Source of the DNA: Agrobacterium tumefaciens str. B6
GTDB taxonomy: Bacteria; Pseudomonadota; Alphaproteobacteria; Rhizobiales; Rhizobiaceae
DNA: 64,000 nucleotides
Assembly (NCBI RefSeq): GCF_001541315.1
Contig: NZ_LMVK01000009.1
Coordinates: 1-64,000 of the forward strand
Direction of reading: 5' to 3'
Made by a program: the position numbers and the translations under genes. This document shows, piece after piece, positions 14,831 through 23,649 of the stretch. Within the stretch, counting starts at the first letter, position 1. The number at the start of each line of letters is the position of its first letter. The notes under the pieces were generated by a model. The model had not been told where the DNA came from, did no database searches, and was given only the letters and a program-made list of their open reading frames with translations.

Positions 14831-17128
14831 TCACTGTCCGGTCGCCGGCGCTGCCGCCGCCCATTCGCTGAGCGCCTTGTCGAAGGCGGCGATGCCGTCA
14901 TTGCCCTTTTGCAGGGTCAGCAGCGCACGCCGGCCATTACGATACGACACCGGAATGTCGATCCAGTTGCGGCTCTTCAGCAGCTCCAGATTGGTCTTCA
15001 TCGCATCCGGGAAGTCGTTGAGCGCGATCATGTGGAAATCGTCGGTGATCTTGGCCGGAACCGCGATCAGCGCGTTGCCGCGATCCTGCTCGGTGCTCTT
15101 CATCGCGATGCGCTGGACACTGTCGATGGCGCCACCTTCGAAGCCGGGCGAAACCGAGAAGACGATCTCGATCAGATGGCTCGCCGGCAGCGACGGATCG
15201 GTATTGCGCTTGAAGGTGATGAGCGCGCTGAGGCCACGGCCAGGAACCGTGATCTGGCCCTGCACGGTGGGCGAAGGTTTGCCTTCGCCGTCACTTTCCT
15301 GCTGCAGCGACCAGGAAACGCTGCCCTGAATGGCGGTCGGCACCGTCTGGCCCAGCACTTCCTCATAAAGGAACATGCGGTCACCGGTGGCGGCAGCGGC
15401 AGGCTGCTGTGCCGGCGGCGTACCAGCCGGGGTTCCGGCGGGTACGCCGGCATTATTGGCCGGAGCCTCGCCCGCGGGCGGCGGCGCGACATTCTGCTCA
15501 CAGACCGACTGGCCTTCGGCCGTCACCGGCTGGCCGTTCGCACCGGCGGCAGGTCCCTCGTCACGCTCGGTGCCATCGGCCAGAAGCCGCTGGGTAAACT
15601 TGGTGCCGGTGACGGAGCCGTCATCGCCATGGGTCGGGGTCTGATGGTTGGTCGGGGTAGTCGGCTGCTGCCCGGTGGCGGGCGGCTGCTGGGTCGCCGG
15701 CGGTGTCGGCGTCTGCGCCTCACCCGTGCCGTTCGAAGAGGTCTGGGTGTTGCCGCCGTTCTGTGCGGAACTGACCAGCCCGCCGACCATATCGTTCAGC
15801 GCATCGCGGTTCATCCACCCGGCATAACCGCCACCGGCAAGCAGCGCCACGCCGACAAGGGCAAGCACCAGCGACGCATAGTTGCGGCGCGGCTTCTTCT
15901 TGACCATATAGGCGGGCGGCGCGGCGGCAGCGCCCACGCCATTCGTTTCGTCCGAAGCCTGACGGGTGGACGGCGACGCGCCGTCATAACCGATCAGCTC
16001 GTCCAGATCGTCCCAGGGTGTGCGTTCCTTATTGTCCTTTGCCGCGGCCTGATCACCGAAGGGATCGTTATCCGCGCGCGGCAGCGCCGGCGCGTCCTTG
16101 GCGGGAATGGCAATATCCGCATCCTGGAAATAGGACGAGAAATCCCCGACCACGGCTGCCTTTTTCGGAGCCTGCTCTTCCGTCTGGCGATGTTCGTCAA
16201 AATCGTGCCGGCCACCAAAGGCGGGCGCGTGCTCCACGGCGGCAGGGCCCAAATGGTCGTCCGCCTCGCGACGCCCATCCTCTTCGTAAGGGGCCGGCTC
16301 GAAGCTTACTTCCGGTTCCTGATAATGCTGCGCAGCGTAACCGGCAACGAGCGGACGTTCGTCGGTCTCGTTGCGAACCTCTTCATATTCCTCGGCGGCC
16401 GGACGCAGATCGTCATCCCGCGCTTCATCGAGCTTGCGCCAGTCATCCTCATCCACCGGCTGTGCCCAATGGGAAGGAACGGAATCATCGGCGGGGCCGG
16501 GCGCCGTTTCAGGCTCCGGCTGTTGAGCCGGCTCTTCATCCGCCCGCGTGAAATAGGTGCCAACGGCCTCGTCGGAAACGTGTGCCGGGGCCGGAGCGGC
16601 ATGAACCGTTTCCGGCGCATCATAAAGCTCTTCCGGCTCGTGTTCGTCGTGACGCTGCTCCTCAGCGACAACGGTGTCAGTGTGCCGGGGCTCTTCCTCT
16701 TCAGCCGGTTCTTCGTAAACCGGCTCCGGCTGTGCAGGCGCGGCGGGCGCGGGCTCTTCATAGACCGGCTCGTGCCGTTCCTCTTCCTGCTCAGCCTGTT
16801 CCACAGGTTCGGCGGCGCGGGCCTCGTCTGCGTCGGCAGCATCCTGCTGGTAGTAGGATGCCGCCGTCTCTTCGGCTGCCGGGGAGATAGCGTCATCATC
16901 CTCAAGCGCGGGAAGCGCCTCGGCATATTCGCTGTCGACCTCGGCAATGGCGGCGTCCAGCTTGGCGATCTGCCGGCGCAACAATTCTTCCGGCGGACGT
17001 GGCTTCATATTCTCGAGTTGGCGCACAACCGCACTGCGCGCCTTGTCGTAAACCTTCGCCCGGTTTTCGGGAGTATTGTTCGCCAAGCCATCCACGGCCT
17101 TGCGAATGACTGCTACAAAATCCGCCAT
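14831..17128 (-). CDS. Large acidic low-complexity membrane protein, unknown function
   Basis: 765 aa from the ATG at 17128. Residues 1-75 are a helical region (MADFVAVIRKAVDGLANNTP, RRQIAKLDAAIAEVDSEYAE); about 80-390 are extremely rich in Glu, Pro and Ala with PVYEEPAP-like repeats; a basic stop (KKKPRRN) precedes one membrane helix at about 416-438 (YASLVLALVGVALLAGGGYA); then a Thr/Pro/Gln/Gly linker to about 590 and a periplasmic folded domain (about 595-760: FLYEEVLG, IQGSVSWSL, RNWIDIPVSYRNGRRALLTL). No named family recognised. The topology (disordered acidic cytoplasm, one helix, periplasmic domain) resembles envelope scaffolds such as polar organisers, but no evidence ties it to one. 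The next gene upstream is purA, 70 bp away and on the same strand. Confidence 0.8.
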   Translation of the reverse strand: MADFVAVIRKAVDGLANNTPENRAKVYDKARSAVVRQLENMKPRPPEELLRRQIAKLDAAIAEVDSEYAEALPALEDDDAISPAAEETAASYYQQDAADADEARAAEPVEQAEQEEERHEPVYEEPAPAAPAQPEPVYEEPAEEEEPRHTDTVVAEEQRHDEHEPEELYDAPETVHAAPAPAHVSDEAVGTYFTRADEEPAQQPEPETAPGPADDSVPSHWAQPVDEDDWRKLDEARDDDLRPAAEEYEEVRNETDERPLVAGYAAQHYQEPEVSFEPAPYEEDGRREADDHLGPAAVEHAPAFGGRHDFDEHRQTEEQAPKKAAVVGDFSSYFQDADIAIPAKDAPALPRADNDPFGDQAAAKDNKERTPWDDLDELIGYDGASPSTRQASDETNGVGAAAAPPAYMVKKKPRRNYASLVLALVGVALLAGGGYAGWMNRDALNDMVGGLVSSAQNGGNTQTSSNGTGEAQTPTPPATQQPPATGQQPTTPTNHQTPTHGDDGSVTGTKFTQRLLADGTERDEGPAAGANGQPVTAEGQSVCEQNVAPPPAGEAPANNAGVPAGTPAGTPPAQQPAAAATGDRMFLYEEVLGQTVPTAIQGSVSWSLQQESDGEGKPSPTVQGQITVPGRGLSALITFKRNTDPSLPASHLIEIVFSVSPGFEGGAIDSVQRIAMKSTEQDRGNALIAVPAKITDDFHMIALNDFPDAMKTNLELLKSRNWIDIPVSYRNGRRALLTLQKGNDGIAAFDKALSEWAAAAPATGQ

Positions 17129-17198
17129 AAGCACTTTCTCGTCGTGACCGGCGACGTACCGGCCCGATATGGTTTATGAATCTAGATCGCCGAGGACA

Positions 17199-18497
17199 TT
17201 AATCCTCAAACGGATCAGTCACAAGTATGGTGTCGTCACGCTCCGGACTTGTCGACAGAAGCGCGACAGGCGCCCCGATCAATTCCTCGACCTGACGGAC
17301 ATATTTGATTGCCTGAGCAGGCAAATCCGCCCATTTTCGGGCACCGACGGTAGATTCTTTCCAGCCTTCCAGCGTGACGTAAATCGGCTCGACGCGCGCC
17401 TGCGCGCCCTGGCTTGCCGGAAGATGATCGATTTCCTGGCCGTCGAGCTTGTAGCCGACGCAGATTTTCAGCTCGTCGAGACCGTCGAGAACGTCAAGCT
17501 TGGTAAGCGCGATGCCTGTAATACCATTGGTGGCGACCGACTGGCGCACCAGCGCGGCATCAAACCAGCCGCAGCGGCGCTTGCGGCCGGTGACGGTGCC
17601 GAATTCATGACCCTTCTCGCCCAGGAACTGGCCGATCTCGTCATTCAGTTCGGTCGGGAACGGGCCTTCGCCAACACGGGTCGTGTAGGCCTTGGTGATG
17701 CCGAGAATATAACCCAGGGAACCCGGACCCATGCCCGAACCGGCAGCGGCCTGACCGGCAACGGTGTTGGACGAGGTCACGTAAGGATAGGTGCCGTGGT
17801 CGATATCGAGCAGCGAACCTTGAGCGCCTTCAAACAGGATGCGTGCGCCGGCGCGGCGCTTCTTGTCGAGCAGCAGCCATACGGTTTCGCTGAACGGCAG
17901 GATGCGATCCGCAATCGAGCTCAGCTCTTCCATGATGGTTTCATGCGACACTTCAGCGGCACCGAAGCCACGACGAAGCGCATTGTGATGCGTCAGGATA
18001 CGGTCAACCTTGGCGGAGAGCGCTTCCATGTCGGCCAGATCCATGACGCGGATGGCGCGGCGGCCGACCTTGTCTTCGTAAGCCGGGCCGATGCCGCGGC
18101 GGGTGGTGCCGATTTTGGTGCCGCTGTTGGAGGCGGCGTCTTCGCGCATGCCGTCCAGTTCGCGGTGCAGCGAAAGAATGAGCGTGGCGTTGTCGGCGAT
18201 GCGCAGGTTTTCCGGCGTGACCTTCACGCCCTGCGCTTCCAGACGGCCGATTTCGGCGATCAGCGCATGCGGATCGACCACGACGCCATTGCCGATGACG
18301 GCAAGCTTGCCGGGACGCACGACGCCGGACGGCAGAAGCGAAAGCTTGTAGCTGACACCGTCGATGACAAGTGTATGGCCGGCATTATGACCGCCCTGAT
18401 ACCGCACGACGACATCTGCCCGCTCGGACAGCCAGTCGACAATCTTGCCTTTGCCTTCGTCGCCCCATTGCGAGCCAACCACCACAACATTCGTCAT
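17199..18497 (-). CDS. purA: Adenylosuccinate synthetase
   Basis: 432 aa, full family length. It catalyses GTP-dependent joining of IMP and aspartate to adenylosuccinate, the first committed step to AMP. Motifs: [14 protein letters not shown] (P-loop and catalytic Asp13), [10 protein letters not shown] with His41, [33 protein letters not shown] and [12 protein letters not shown]. Cytoplasmic. Divergent from the EamA transporter across 220 bp. The gene downstream is the acidic membrane protein gene; a functional link is not implied. Confidence 0.98.
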   Translation of the reverse strand: MTNVVVVGSQWGDEGKGKIVDWLSERADVVVRYQGGHNAGHTLVIDGVSYKLSLLPSGVVRPGKLAVIGNGVVVDPHALIAEIGRLEAQGVKVTPENLRIADNATLILSLHRELDGMREDAASNSGTKIGTTRRGIGPAYEDKVGRRAIRVMDLADMEALSAKVDRILTHHNALRRGFGAAEVSHETIMEELSSIADRILPFSETVWLLLDKKRRAGARILFEGAQGSLLDIDHGTYPYVTSSNTVAGQAAAGSGMGPGSLGYILGITKAYTTRVGEGPFPTELNDEIGQFLGEKGHEFGTVTGRKRRCGWFDAALVRQSVATNGITGIALTKLDVLDGLDELKICVGYKLDGQEIDHLPASQGAQARVEPIYVTLEGWKESTVGARKWADLPAQAIKYVRQVEELIGAPVALLSTSPERDDTILVTDPFED

Positions 18498-18717
18498 TTC
18501 TTGCTTTCCTGCTCATGGCGCTTGCGCGCCCGATAACCCGATGGGAAACCCAAACCCGCGAATGTATACTGTGTTGTTTTACGGAAAGCGACCCTGTTTC
18601 TTATGGAGAATTTTGCTTTTTCCGTGACAAGGCGCGGATTTCCCGCATTATCTCGCCCCGTGGGGGCCAAGCGCGGGCGCAAGACCGCCATTCACCCCTT
18701 AGCCGTTTTCCCGCCCC

Positions 18718-19626
18718 GTGAAGAAGCGAAACATCAGCGTGCCCTCCAAAGCCTATATCGCCCTCATCATCGCCACGCTCTGCTGGGGCGGCAACACCGT
18801 TGCCGGCAAGCTCGCCGTCGGCCACATCAGCCCCATGGCCTTCACCTTCCTGCGCTGGGTCTTTGCCGTCGCCATCATCTTCGCCATTTCCGTGCCGCAG
18901 CTCATCAAGGACTGGCCGGTGGTGAAAAAGCGCCTGCCCTATTTCCTCGTGCTCGGCAGCGTCGGTTACACAGCCTTCAACGTGTTTCTCTACACGGCCC
19001 TGCAGCACACCTCGGCCATCAACGCCGCCGTCATCCAGGCCGGCATTCCCATGGTTATCTTCGTGCTGAACTTCATCCTGTTCCGCACCCGCGTGCTGTT
19101 CGGCCAGATCGCCGGTTTCTGCCTCACCATTTCAGGCGTGGCGCTGCTCGCGTCGCATGGCGATCCGGTCTCGCTGCTGCAGCTGGAAATGAATGTCGGC
19201 GACGCCGTCATGCTGCTCGCGGTTCTGGTCTATGCCATCTACACCGTCATTCTGCGCTGGAAACCCACGGTTGACTGGCGCACGCTGATGGCCATCCCCG
19301 CCTTTTTTGCCCTTCTCACCTCCGTCCCGCTGGTTTTCTGGGAAATGTCGCGCGACAGCGTCATCTGGCCGGATCAAAAGGGATGGGTGCTGGTGGTCTA
19401 TGCCGCCATTTTTGCGTCCCTCATCGCGCAGATCCTCTACATCAAGGGTGTGGAACAGATCGGCGCCAACCGCGCCGGCCTCTTCATCAACCTCGTGCCC
19501 GTCTTCGGCACGTTGCTGTCCGTCTTCGTGCTCAGCGAAACCCTGCACACCTATCAGATCATGGCGCTCATCATGGCGCTGGCCGGCATTGCCGTGGCGG
19601 AACGAAAAAAATCGCCGGTTTCCTGA
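18718..19626 (+). CDS. EamA-family (DMT) membrane transporter
   Basis: 302 aa with ten predicted membrane helices in two EamA repeats (about 12-145 and 155-297). The first begins YIALIIATLCWGGNTVAGKL, the usual DMT signature. Substrates of the family are amino acids, nucleobases or other metabolites and direction is usually export. Start is GTG at 18718; a GTG at 18739 is also possible. The last codons overlap a hairpin that acts as the terminator for the minus-strand gene beyond (19604-19652). Confidence 0.87.
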   Translation: MKKRNISVPSKAYIALIIATLCWGGNTVAGKLAVGHISPMAFTFLRWVFAVAIIFAISVPQLIKDWPVVKKRLPYFLVLGSVGYTAFNVFLYTALQHTSAINAAVIQAGIPMVIFVLNFILFRTRVLFGQIAGFCLTISGVALLASHGDPVSLLQLEMNVGDAVMLLAVLVYAIYTVILRWKPTVDWRTLMAIPAFFALLTSVPLVFWEMSRDSVIWPDQKGWVLVVYAAIFASLIAQILYIKGVEQIGANRAGLFINLVPVFGTLLSVFVLSETLHTYQIMALIMALAGIAVAERKKSPVS

Positions 19627-19652
19627 ACCCATACGGGTCAGGAAAACCGGCG
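19604..19652 (-). terminator. Terminator of the minus-strand gene, inside the end of the EamA gene
   Basis: CGCCGGTTTCCTGAACCC and GGGTCAGGAAAACCGGCG (19613-19652) form a long stem; on the minus strand it is followed by seven T (19610-19604). It overlaps the final codons and stop of the plus-strand transporter gene. Confidence 0.75.
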
Positions 19653-19718
19653 TAGTCTGGCAGGCATGAAAGAATGGAGCATCGGATCGAAAACTGTTTC
19701 CGATGCTCAAACGAGAGG

Positions 19719-20252
19719 TCAGAGCGCGGTTTCGCGCTCAGCCGGAGAAAGGACGGCGTTGCCGAGGACGATATCGCCCTTGTCGGTGGTAACGATCAGC
19801 ACTTTTTCGAGCGATCCGTCATTGTTCAGCGAAAAGGCAAGGCGCAGGGCGCTCGAAGACCAGCCGGCGCCGGCGAGCGCAGCACGCTTGATCGCGGCGC
19901 AATCACCGCAATCGCCAAGGCTTAACGACGGCGTTGCCGGAACATCGGCTGCAAAACCGGAAAAATAATCATCGAGCGCGCCCATTGTGGCGTTCACATC
20001 GCGGTTGACGCGCAGCAGTTCCTCGCGGCGCTCGCCGGTCAGCGGCGCGGCGATGGTGGAAACGCATTGGCCGGCGGAAAGAACGCAGCCATCAAAACCA
20101 CCCGGCGCGGAAATGCCGATCTGGGTGACAGCGCTTTTCTCGACGGCGGCAAAACCACGGGCAAAACCGGCAGCACCGGCCGCATCGGCATGGGTGGACA
20201 TGGAAGCAACGGCAATTCCGCAGATGGCGGCAGCAATAATCTTCTTCAGCAT
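19719..20252 (-). CDS. BTLCP-like (transglutaminase-like) secreted protein lacking catalytic His and Asp
   Basis: 177 aa with a signal peptide (MLKKIIAAAICGIAVASMST, cleavage near ADA at 22-24). From residue 77 the pattern follows bacterial transglutaminase-like cysteine proteases: ELLRVNRDVNATMGALDDYF, then SLGDCGDCAAIKRAALAGAGW, and VLIVTTDKGDIVLGN. Cys115 is in the nucleophile position (family GDCEDY). The His that opens the HAVLTVRTDRGD motif in the family is Glu149 here, and the Asp of VLDN is Gly164. It is therefore predicted not to be an active protease. Four further Cys residues are present (C56, C63, C118, C11 in the signal). The gene has its own terminator; role unknown. Confidence 0.75.
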   Translation of the reverse strand: MLKKIIAAAICGIAVASMSTHADAAGAAGFARGFAAVEKSAVTQIGISAPGGFDGCVLSAGQCVSTIAAPLTGERREELLRVNRDVNATMGALDDYFSGFAADVPATPSLSLGDCGDCAAIKRAALAGAGWSSSALRLAFSLNNDGSLEKVLIVTTDKGDIVLGNAVLSPAERETAL

Positions 20253-20492
20253 TTCATACCCCGTTTTGCGATCCGCCGGCTTGTGCCGGTCTCGATTTCT
20301 GTTTCGTGGAAGCGTCTCTTTCAAAGGCCGCTCCCCGTCTGTGATCCCACAATGGCACAGCACTGTTTTCAGCCGCTTTAAGCCGATTGCTACAATTTTA
20401 TCGGTTTTCATTTTTGTACAGAGAACGCTTTTTTTCGAATATGCGCCGGTATCGTCGCCGCGAATTCCGGGGCAACGTCGGGAAGCGATAAA

Positions 20493-20598
20493 GGGGCCGC
20501 ATCGCTGCGGGGGTATCAAAGGGTAGTGCAGGGTTTTGCAGACGATGCGGCCCCGGCTTCAAACATATGACCCGCCCGCCAAACCGGTTCCTGTTTGG
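20493..20598. other. Pair of stable hairpins, possible structured RNA
   Basis: GGGGCCGCATCG (20493-20504) and CGATGCGGCCCC (20543-20554) form a perfect 12-bp stem; CCAAAC/GTTTGG (20579-20584/20593-20598) forms a second. They lie in the 665-bp gap 20253-20917, which has no convincing gene; the rest of the gap shows only the CtrA box at its right end. Confidence 0.3.
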
Positions 20599-20848
20599 AG
20601 GATGGGCATATGCCGGCCGCCTCAACCGTGACATCGGGAAACTCCCCGGTTTCGGCCGCCTGCCCCGCCCATCCTGCGCCGCGCGCACGCCTGATAACCG
20701 GGATGGGCCGAGTATAGCCGGGCCGGCGGGACCGGGGATGCGCGGGGATAAACGCATCTTGAAAAAGGCGCTCGGGGGGCGGTTTCGCCCCATCCCGGAC
20801 ACAGGAATTTTCAGCGGGTTAACAGGCCCTTGATCGGCGGCATTTGAA

Positions 20849-20863
20849 TTAACCTTGTCTTAA
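20849..20863. promoter_or_regulatory. Perfect CtrA box
   Basis: TTAACCTTGTCTTAA is an exact TTAA-N7-TTAA, ending 54 bp before the start of the lytic transglycosylase gene at 20918. The matched spacing and closeness to the promoter region make direct CtrA control plausible. Confidence 0.6.
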
Positions 20864-20917
20864 AACCCGACGTTAATGGTTAGCAATTTAAGAATAGCGG
20901 AACGAAAGGGTTCCGTT

Positions 20918-21502
20918 ATGCGTGGCGTATCTGCCGTTGTTTTCCTGATGCTCGTTCTCGCCGGCTGCGCCACCGCACCGTCGCAGGTGACCAATGCCTG
21001 TGCGATTTTCGAGCAGCGGAACGGCATCTTCAACAATTGGCGGCGCGACGCAAAGGCGGCCGAGCGGGAGTTCGGCGTGCCGGTGCCTGTCATGATGGCG
21101 ACGATCTACACCGAATCCGCCTTCCGCCCCTATGCACGGCCGCCCCGCACCAAGCTTCTCGGCTTCATTCCGTGGAAACGCCAGTCGACGGCCTATGGTT
21201 ATGCGCAGGCGCTTGATGGCACATGGAGTGTTTACCAGCGTGAAACAGGCCGCTGGTCGGCAAGCCGCACCGATTTCACCGACGCCATCCACTTCGTCGG
21301 CTGGTATCACGCCAAGAGCCGTCGCGAAAACGGCATTTCGCTGAACGACCCCTACAATCTCTACCTCGCTTATTATTCCGGCCATGGCGGTTATGCGAAG
21401 GGCAGCTGGCGCAACAATTCCGCGGTCCAGAAGGCCGCCCGCCGCTCCGCCAACATGGCGATGCGTTACGAGGCGCAGCTGCAGCAATGTGGATATCGCT
21501 GA
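20918..21502 (+). CDS. Lipoprotein lytic transglycosylase (SLT domain)
   Basis: 194 aa. A lipoprotein signal with lipobox LAGC (Cys17) places it in the envelope. The SLT fold follows: VPVMMATIYTESAFRPYARP with catalytic Glu66, TAYGYAQALDGTW (the GYxQ motif), and YNLYLAYYSGHGGYAKGSW. It cleaves peptidoglycan glycan strands to form 1,6-anhydroMurNAc. It is short for a lytic enzyme, which fits a remodelling role. A perfect CtrA box precedes it, pointing to cell-cycle timing (division or polar growth). Monocistronic. Confidence 0.87.
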   Translation: MRGVSAVVFLMLVLAGCATAPSQVTNACAIFEQRNGIFNNWRRDAKAAEREFGVPVPVMMATIYTESAFRPYARPPRTKLLGFIPWKRQSTAYGYAQALDGTWSVYQRETGRWSASRTDFTDAIHFVGWYHAKSRRENGISLNDPYNLYLAYYSGHGGYAKGSWRNNSAVQKAARRSANMAMRYEAQLQQCGYR

Positions 21503-21554
21503 GGCTGGGGCGGGAATAGCCCAGCCTGCGGTTGCTAGTGCCCAAACCTCTCCT

Positions 21555-21586
21555 CCGTCATCCTCGGATCAAGCCCGAGGATGACG
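21555..21586. repeat. Dispersed palindromic repeat, single-arm copy
   Basis: CCGTCATCCTCGGATCAAGC through GAGGATGACG is one hairpin arm of the CCGTCA/TGACGG family (compare 41720-41791), between the transglycosylase and the convergent esterase gene. Confidence 0.7.
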
Positions 21587-21670
21587 TCGAGTTTGTGCGA
21601 CGCTTTTTCAGGAACTGACATGCGCCTGAGTTCCCCACCTGAGGGAGAAAGCCGATAGTAGCGGCGCACT

Positions 21671-22285
21671 TTACGCCCCATAAGCCGCCAGAAAACCCCT
21701 GACCGCATCGATCTCGACGGAGCGGATTTCATGCCCGCCCGGGTGCCACACGGTTTCCACCGTGCCGCCCTGCGCCTTGAGGCTCTGTTCCAGCGCCTTG
21801 GTCAGCGGCACCGGGCAAATCGGATCGCGTTCACCGGCCGTGATCAACACCCGGCGCGTGGCTTTGGCGGGGGAGATCTTCGGCTCGAACGGGATGAGCG
21901 GATGCATCAGCACCGCAGCGTCGAAAAGCTCGGGCTGTTCGATCAGCACATTAGCAAGAATATTCGCGCCATTGGAAAAACCGAGGCCGATGACCGGACC
22001 GGCCTGATAATGCTCCCGGTTCGCCTTGACGAAATCGGCGAGCTTTTCGGTTGCGCGCTGAAGGTCGGCCATGTCGTAGACGCCCTCGCCCGTACGCCGG
22101 AAAAACCGCGCCGCGCCGTGTTCGGAAACATCGCCGACCGGTGAGAGAATGGTGGCCTCAGGCAACAGACGCGAGCCGAAATCAAAGAACTGGTTTTCAT
22201 CACCGCCGGTGCCGTGCAGCAAGACGAAAAGCGGAGCACCCGCAACGCCGGCGCGGGATTTGTGGAAATAGCTGTCCTTGGTCAT
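21671..22285 (-). CDS. MhqD-like carboxylesterase/phospholipase
   Basis: 204 aa from the ATG at 22285 (RBS AAAGGA). Alpha/beta-hydrolase of the short phospholipase/carboxylesterase type: oxyanion LLHGTGGDENQFF, nucleophile GLGFSNGANI (Ser104), acid in AGERDPICPV, His in HPGGHE. In Bacillus the related MhqD is co-induced with dioxygenase MhqO by quinones. Here the next gene upstream is an MhqO-like dioxygenase, separated only by a 256-bp gap containing a repeat, so the same pairing is present. Confidence 0.85.
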   Translation of the reverse strand: MTKDSYFHKSRAGVAGAPLFVLLHGTGGDENQFFDFGSRLLPEATILSPVGDVSEHGAARFFRRTGEGVYDMADLQRATEKLADFVKANREHYQAGPVIGLGFSNGANILANVLIEQPELFDAAVLMHPLIPFEPKISPAKATRRVLITAGERDPICPVPLTKALEQSLKAQGGTVETVWHPGGHEIRSVEIDAVRGFLAAYGA

Positions 22286-22380
22286 GGGAGAATCCTTTCT
22301 GAAAGGAGGAGATTCAACGGCTTCCGCGCGGCCTCTTCGGCCAGGCGGAGCGATCAGATGGAGCAAACGGATGCGGCTTG

Positions 22381-22506
22381 TTTCTTCTCCCCGCCGGGGA
22401 GAAGGTCGCGGCAGCGGGATGAAGGGGGCAAGGGTGCGATCTATAGCTGACGTTGCCCCCTCATCCGACCCTTCGGGCCACCTTCTCCCCAAACGGGGAG
22501 AAGAAA
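22381..22506. repeat. MITE-like palindromic element between mhqD- and mhqO-like genes
   Basis: Arms of about 50 bp, 22381-22430 and 22454-22506, start with TTTCTTCTCCCCG and meet around GGGGGCA/TGCCCCC. It is a different family from the element at 9811. Confidence 0.75.
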
Positions 22507-22541
22507 TACGTGGCAATGTCCTGCCAAACGCTATCGAGCGG

Positions 22542-23486
22542 TTAAACCGCCTTCTCGTCGCCCAGCGGCTCCAGATGCTCTTCCAGCACGGAGCGCAGAT
22601 GCGCATGCTGGGTCGGCAGCTTCAGCGCCTCGCCGAGATGGGCGGTGTCCTCGTCGCGGTCGAAACCGGGCTCGTTGGTGGCCACCTCGAACAGCACGCC
22701 GCCCGGGGTGCGGAAATAGATCGCCCAGAAATAATCGCGGTCGATGACAGGCGTCACCTGATAGCCGGTATCCATCAGCGCCTTGCGCACCTCCAGCTGC
22801 TTTTCGCGGTTTTCGACCGCAAAGGCGATGTGGTGCACGGACCCTGCACCCAACCGCGCGCCAGAGATATTCGGCATGGTTTCGATGTCGATAAAGTCAG
22901 CACCGTTACCGCCGGGCATACCGAGGCGCAGAACGCCGTCCTGGCGATCCACTTCCTGATAGCCCATGAATTTCAAGAGCTCGGCCGTCGCACCTTCATC
23001 GCGAAGTCGCAACGAGGCACCCTGAAAACCATGGATCGCCTGATCCGCGCCGACGCCGTTGCCGATCCACTGCGCACGATTGTCGTCCCTGACTTCGACC
23101 AGCGCAAAACCGTCTCCGTCGGGCCCTGCAAAATGCAGGCGCTTGTTGCCGAAGGCTTCATCGGCCTTCAGGCCATCCACGCAGGCCTTGGAAAGACGGT
23201 CCTGCCAGTAGCCGAGCGATCCCTCGGGAACGGAAAACAGCGTCGTGCCCACTTCACCGGTGCCGGGACGGCCACGAGCGATATGCGGGAACGGGAAATA
23301 GGTCATGACGGAGCCGGGCGTGCCGACTTCATCACCATAATACAGGTGATAGACGTCAGGCGCGTCGAAATTGACCGTCTTCTTCACCCGGCGCAGGCCG
23401 AGCGTATCGGTGAAAAAACTGTTGTTCTGACGCGCGCTCGCCGCCATCGACGTGACGTGGTGCAGGCCCTTGATCTGGTTGAGCAT
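22542..23486 (-). CDS. VOC-family ring-cleaving dioxygenase (MhqO-like)
   Basis: 314 aa, two vicinal-oxygen-chelate modules. Module 1 starts IKGLHHVTSMAASARQNNSF with the metal His at HHVT; module 2 has GSVHHIAFAVENREKQLEVR and the acidic ligand in GGVLFEVATNEPGF. This is the layout of MhqA/E/O-type hydroquinone dioxygenases, Fe(II) enzymes that open quinol rings and detoxify quinones. It probably works with the MhqD-like esterase downstream. No MarR-type regulator of the MhqR kind is adjacent. Confidence 0.88.
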   Translation of the reverse strand: MLNQIKGLHHVTSMAASARQNNSFFTDTLGLRRVKKTVNFDAPDVYHLYYGDEVGTPGSVMTYFPFPHIARGRPGTGEVGTTLFSVPEGSLGYWQDRLSKACVDGLKADEAFGNKRLHFAGPDGDGFALVEVRDDNRAQWIGNGVGADQAIHGFQGASLRLRDEGATAELLKFMGYQEVDRQDGVLRLGMPGGNGADFIDIETMPNISGARLGAGSVHHIAFAVENREKQLEVRKALMDTGYQVTPVIDRDYFWAIYFRTPGGVLFEVATNEPGFDRDEDTAHLGEALKLPTQHAHLRSVLEEHLEPLGDEKAV

Positions 23487-23649
23487 GATAAACCCCTTTT
23501 TGCCTGGCGAGCCTCATGGTTGGGCCTGCCCTGTTCATGGCGTAAAGATGGGGTAACAGCGCTCTCAGGCATAGAGTGGACAACGGGAACGGATTGTTCC
23601 CGAATGGTGAACGATAAAACCGGCTGTTCAACGAGCCCGATGGGGCAGT

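Noticed and set aside
14909..17179. A 756-codon open frame on the plus strand opposite the acidic membrane protein gene
   Set aside because: It is the antisense of a Glu/Pro/Ala-rich coding sequence, which gives long Arg/Gly/Leu-rich open frames by codon bias. The minus-strand frame has a membrane helix, domain structure and a start next to purA.
20567..20833. Small protein of 88 codons in the gap before the lytic transglycosylase
   Set aside because: It has no convincing ribosome-binding site, its composition (Arg/Gly/Pro) is typical of non-coding GC-rich DNA, and it overlaps hairpins.
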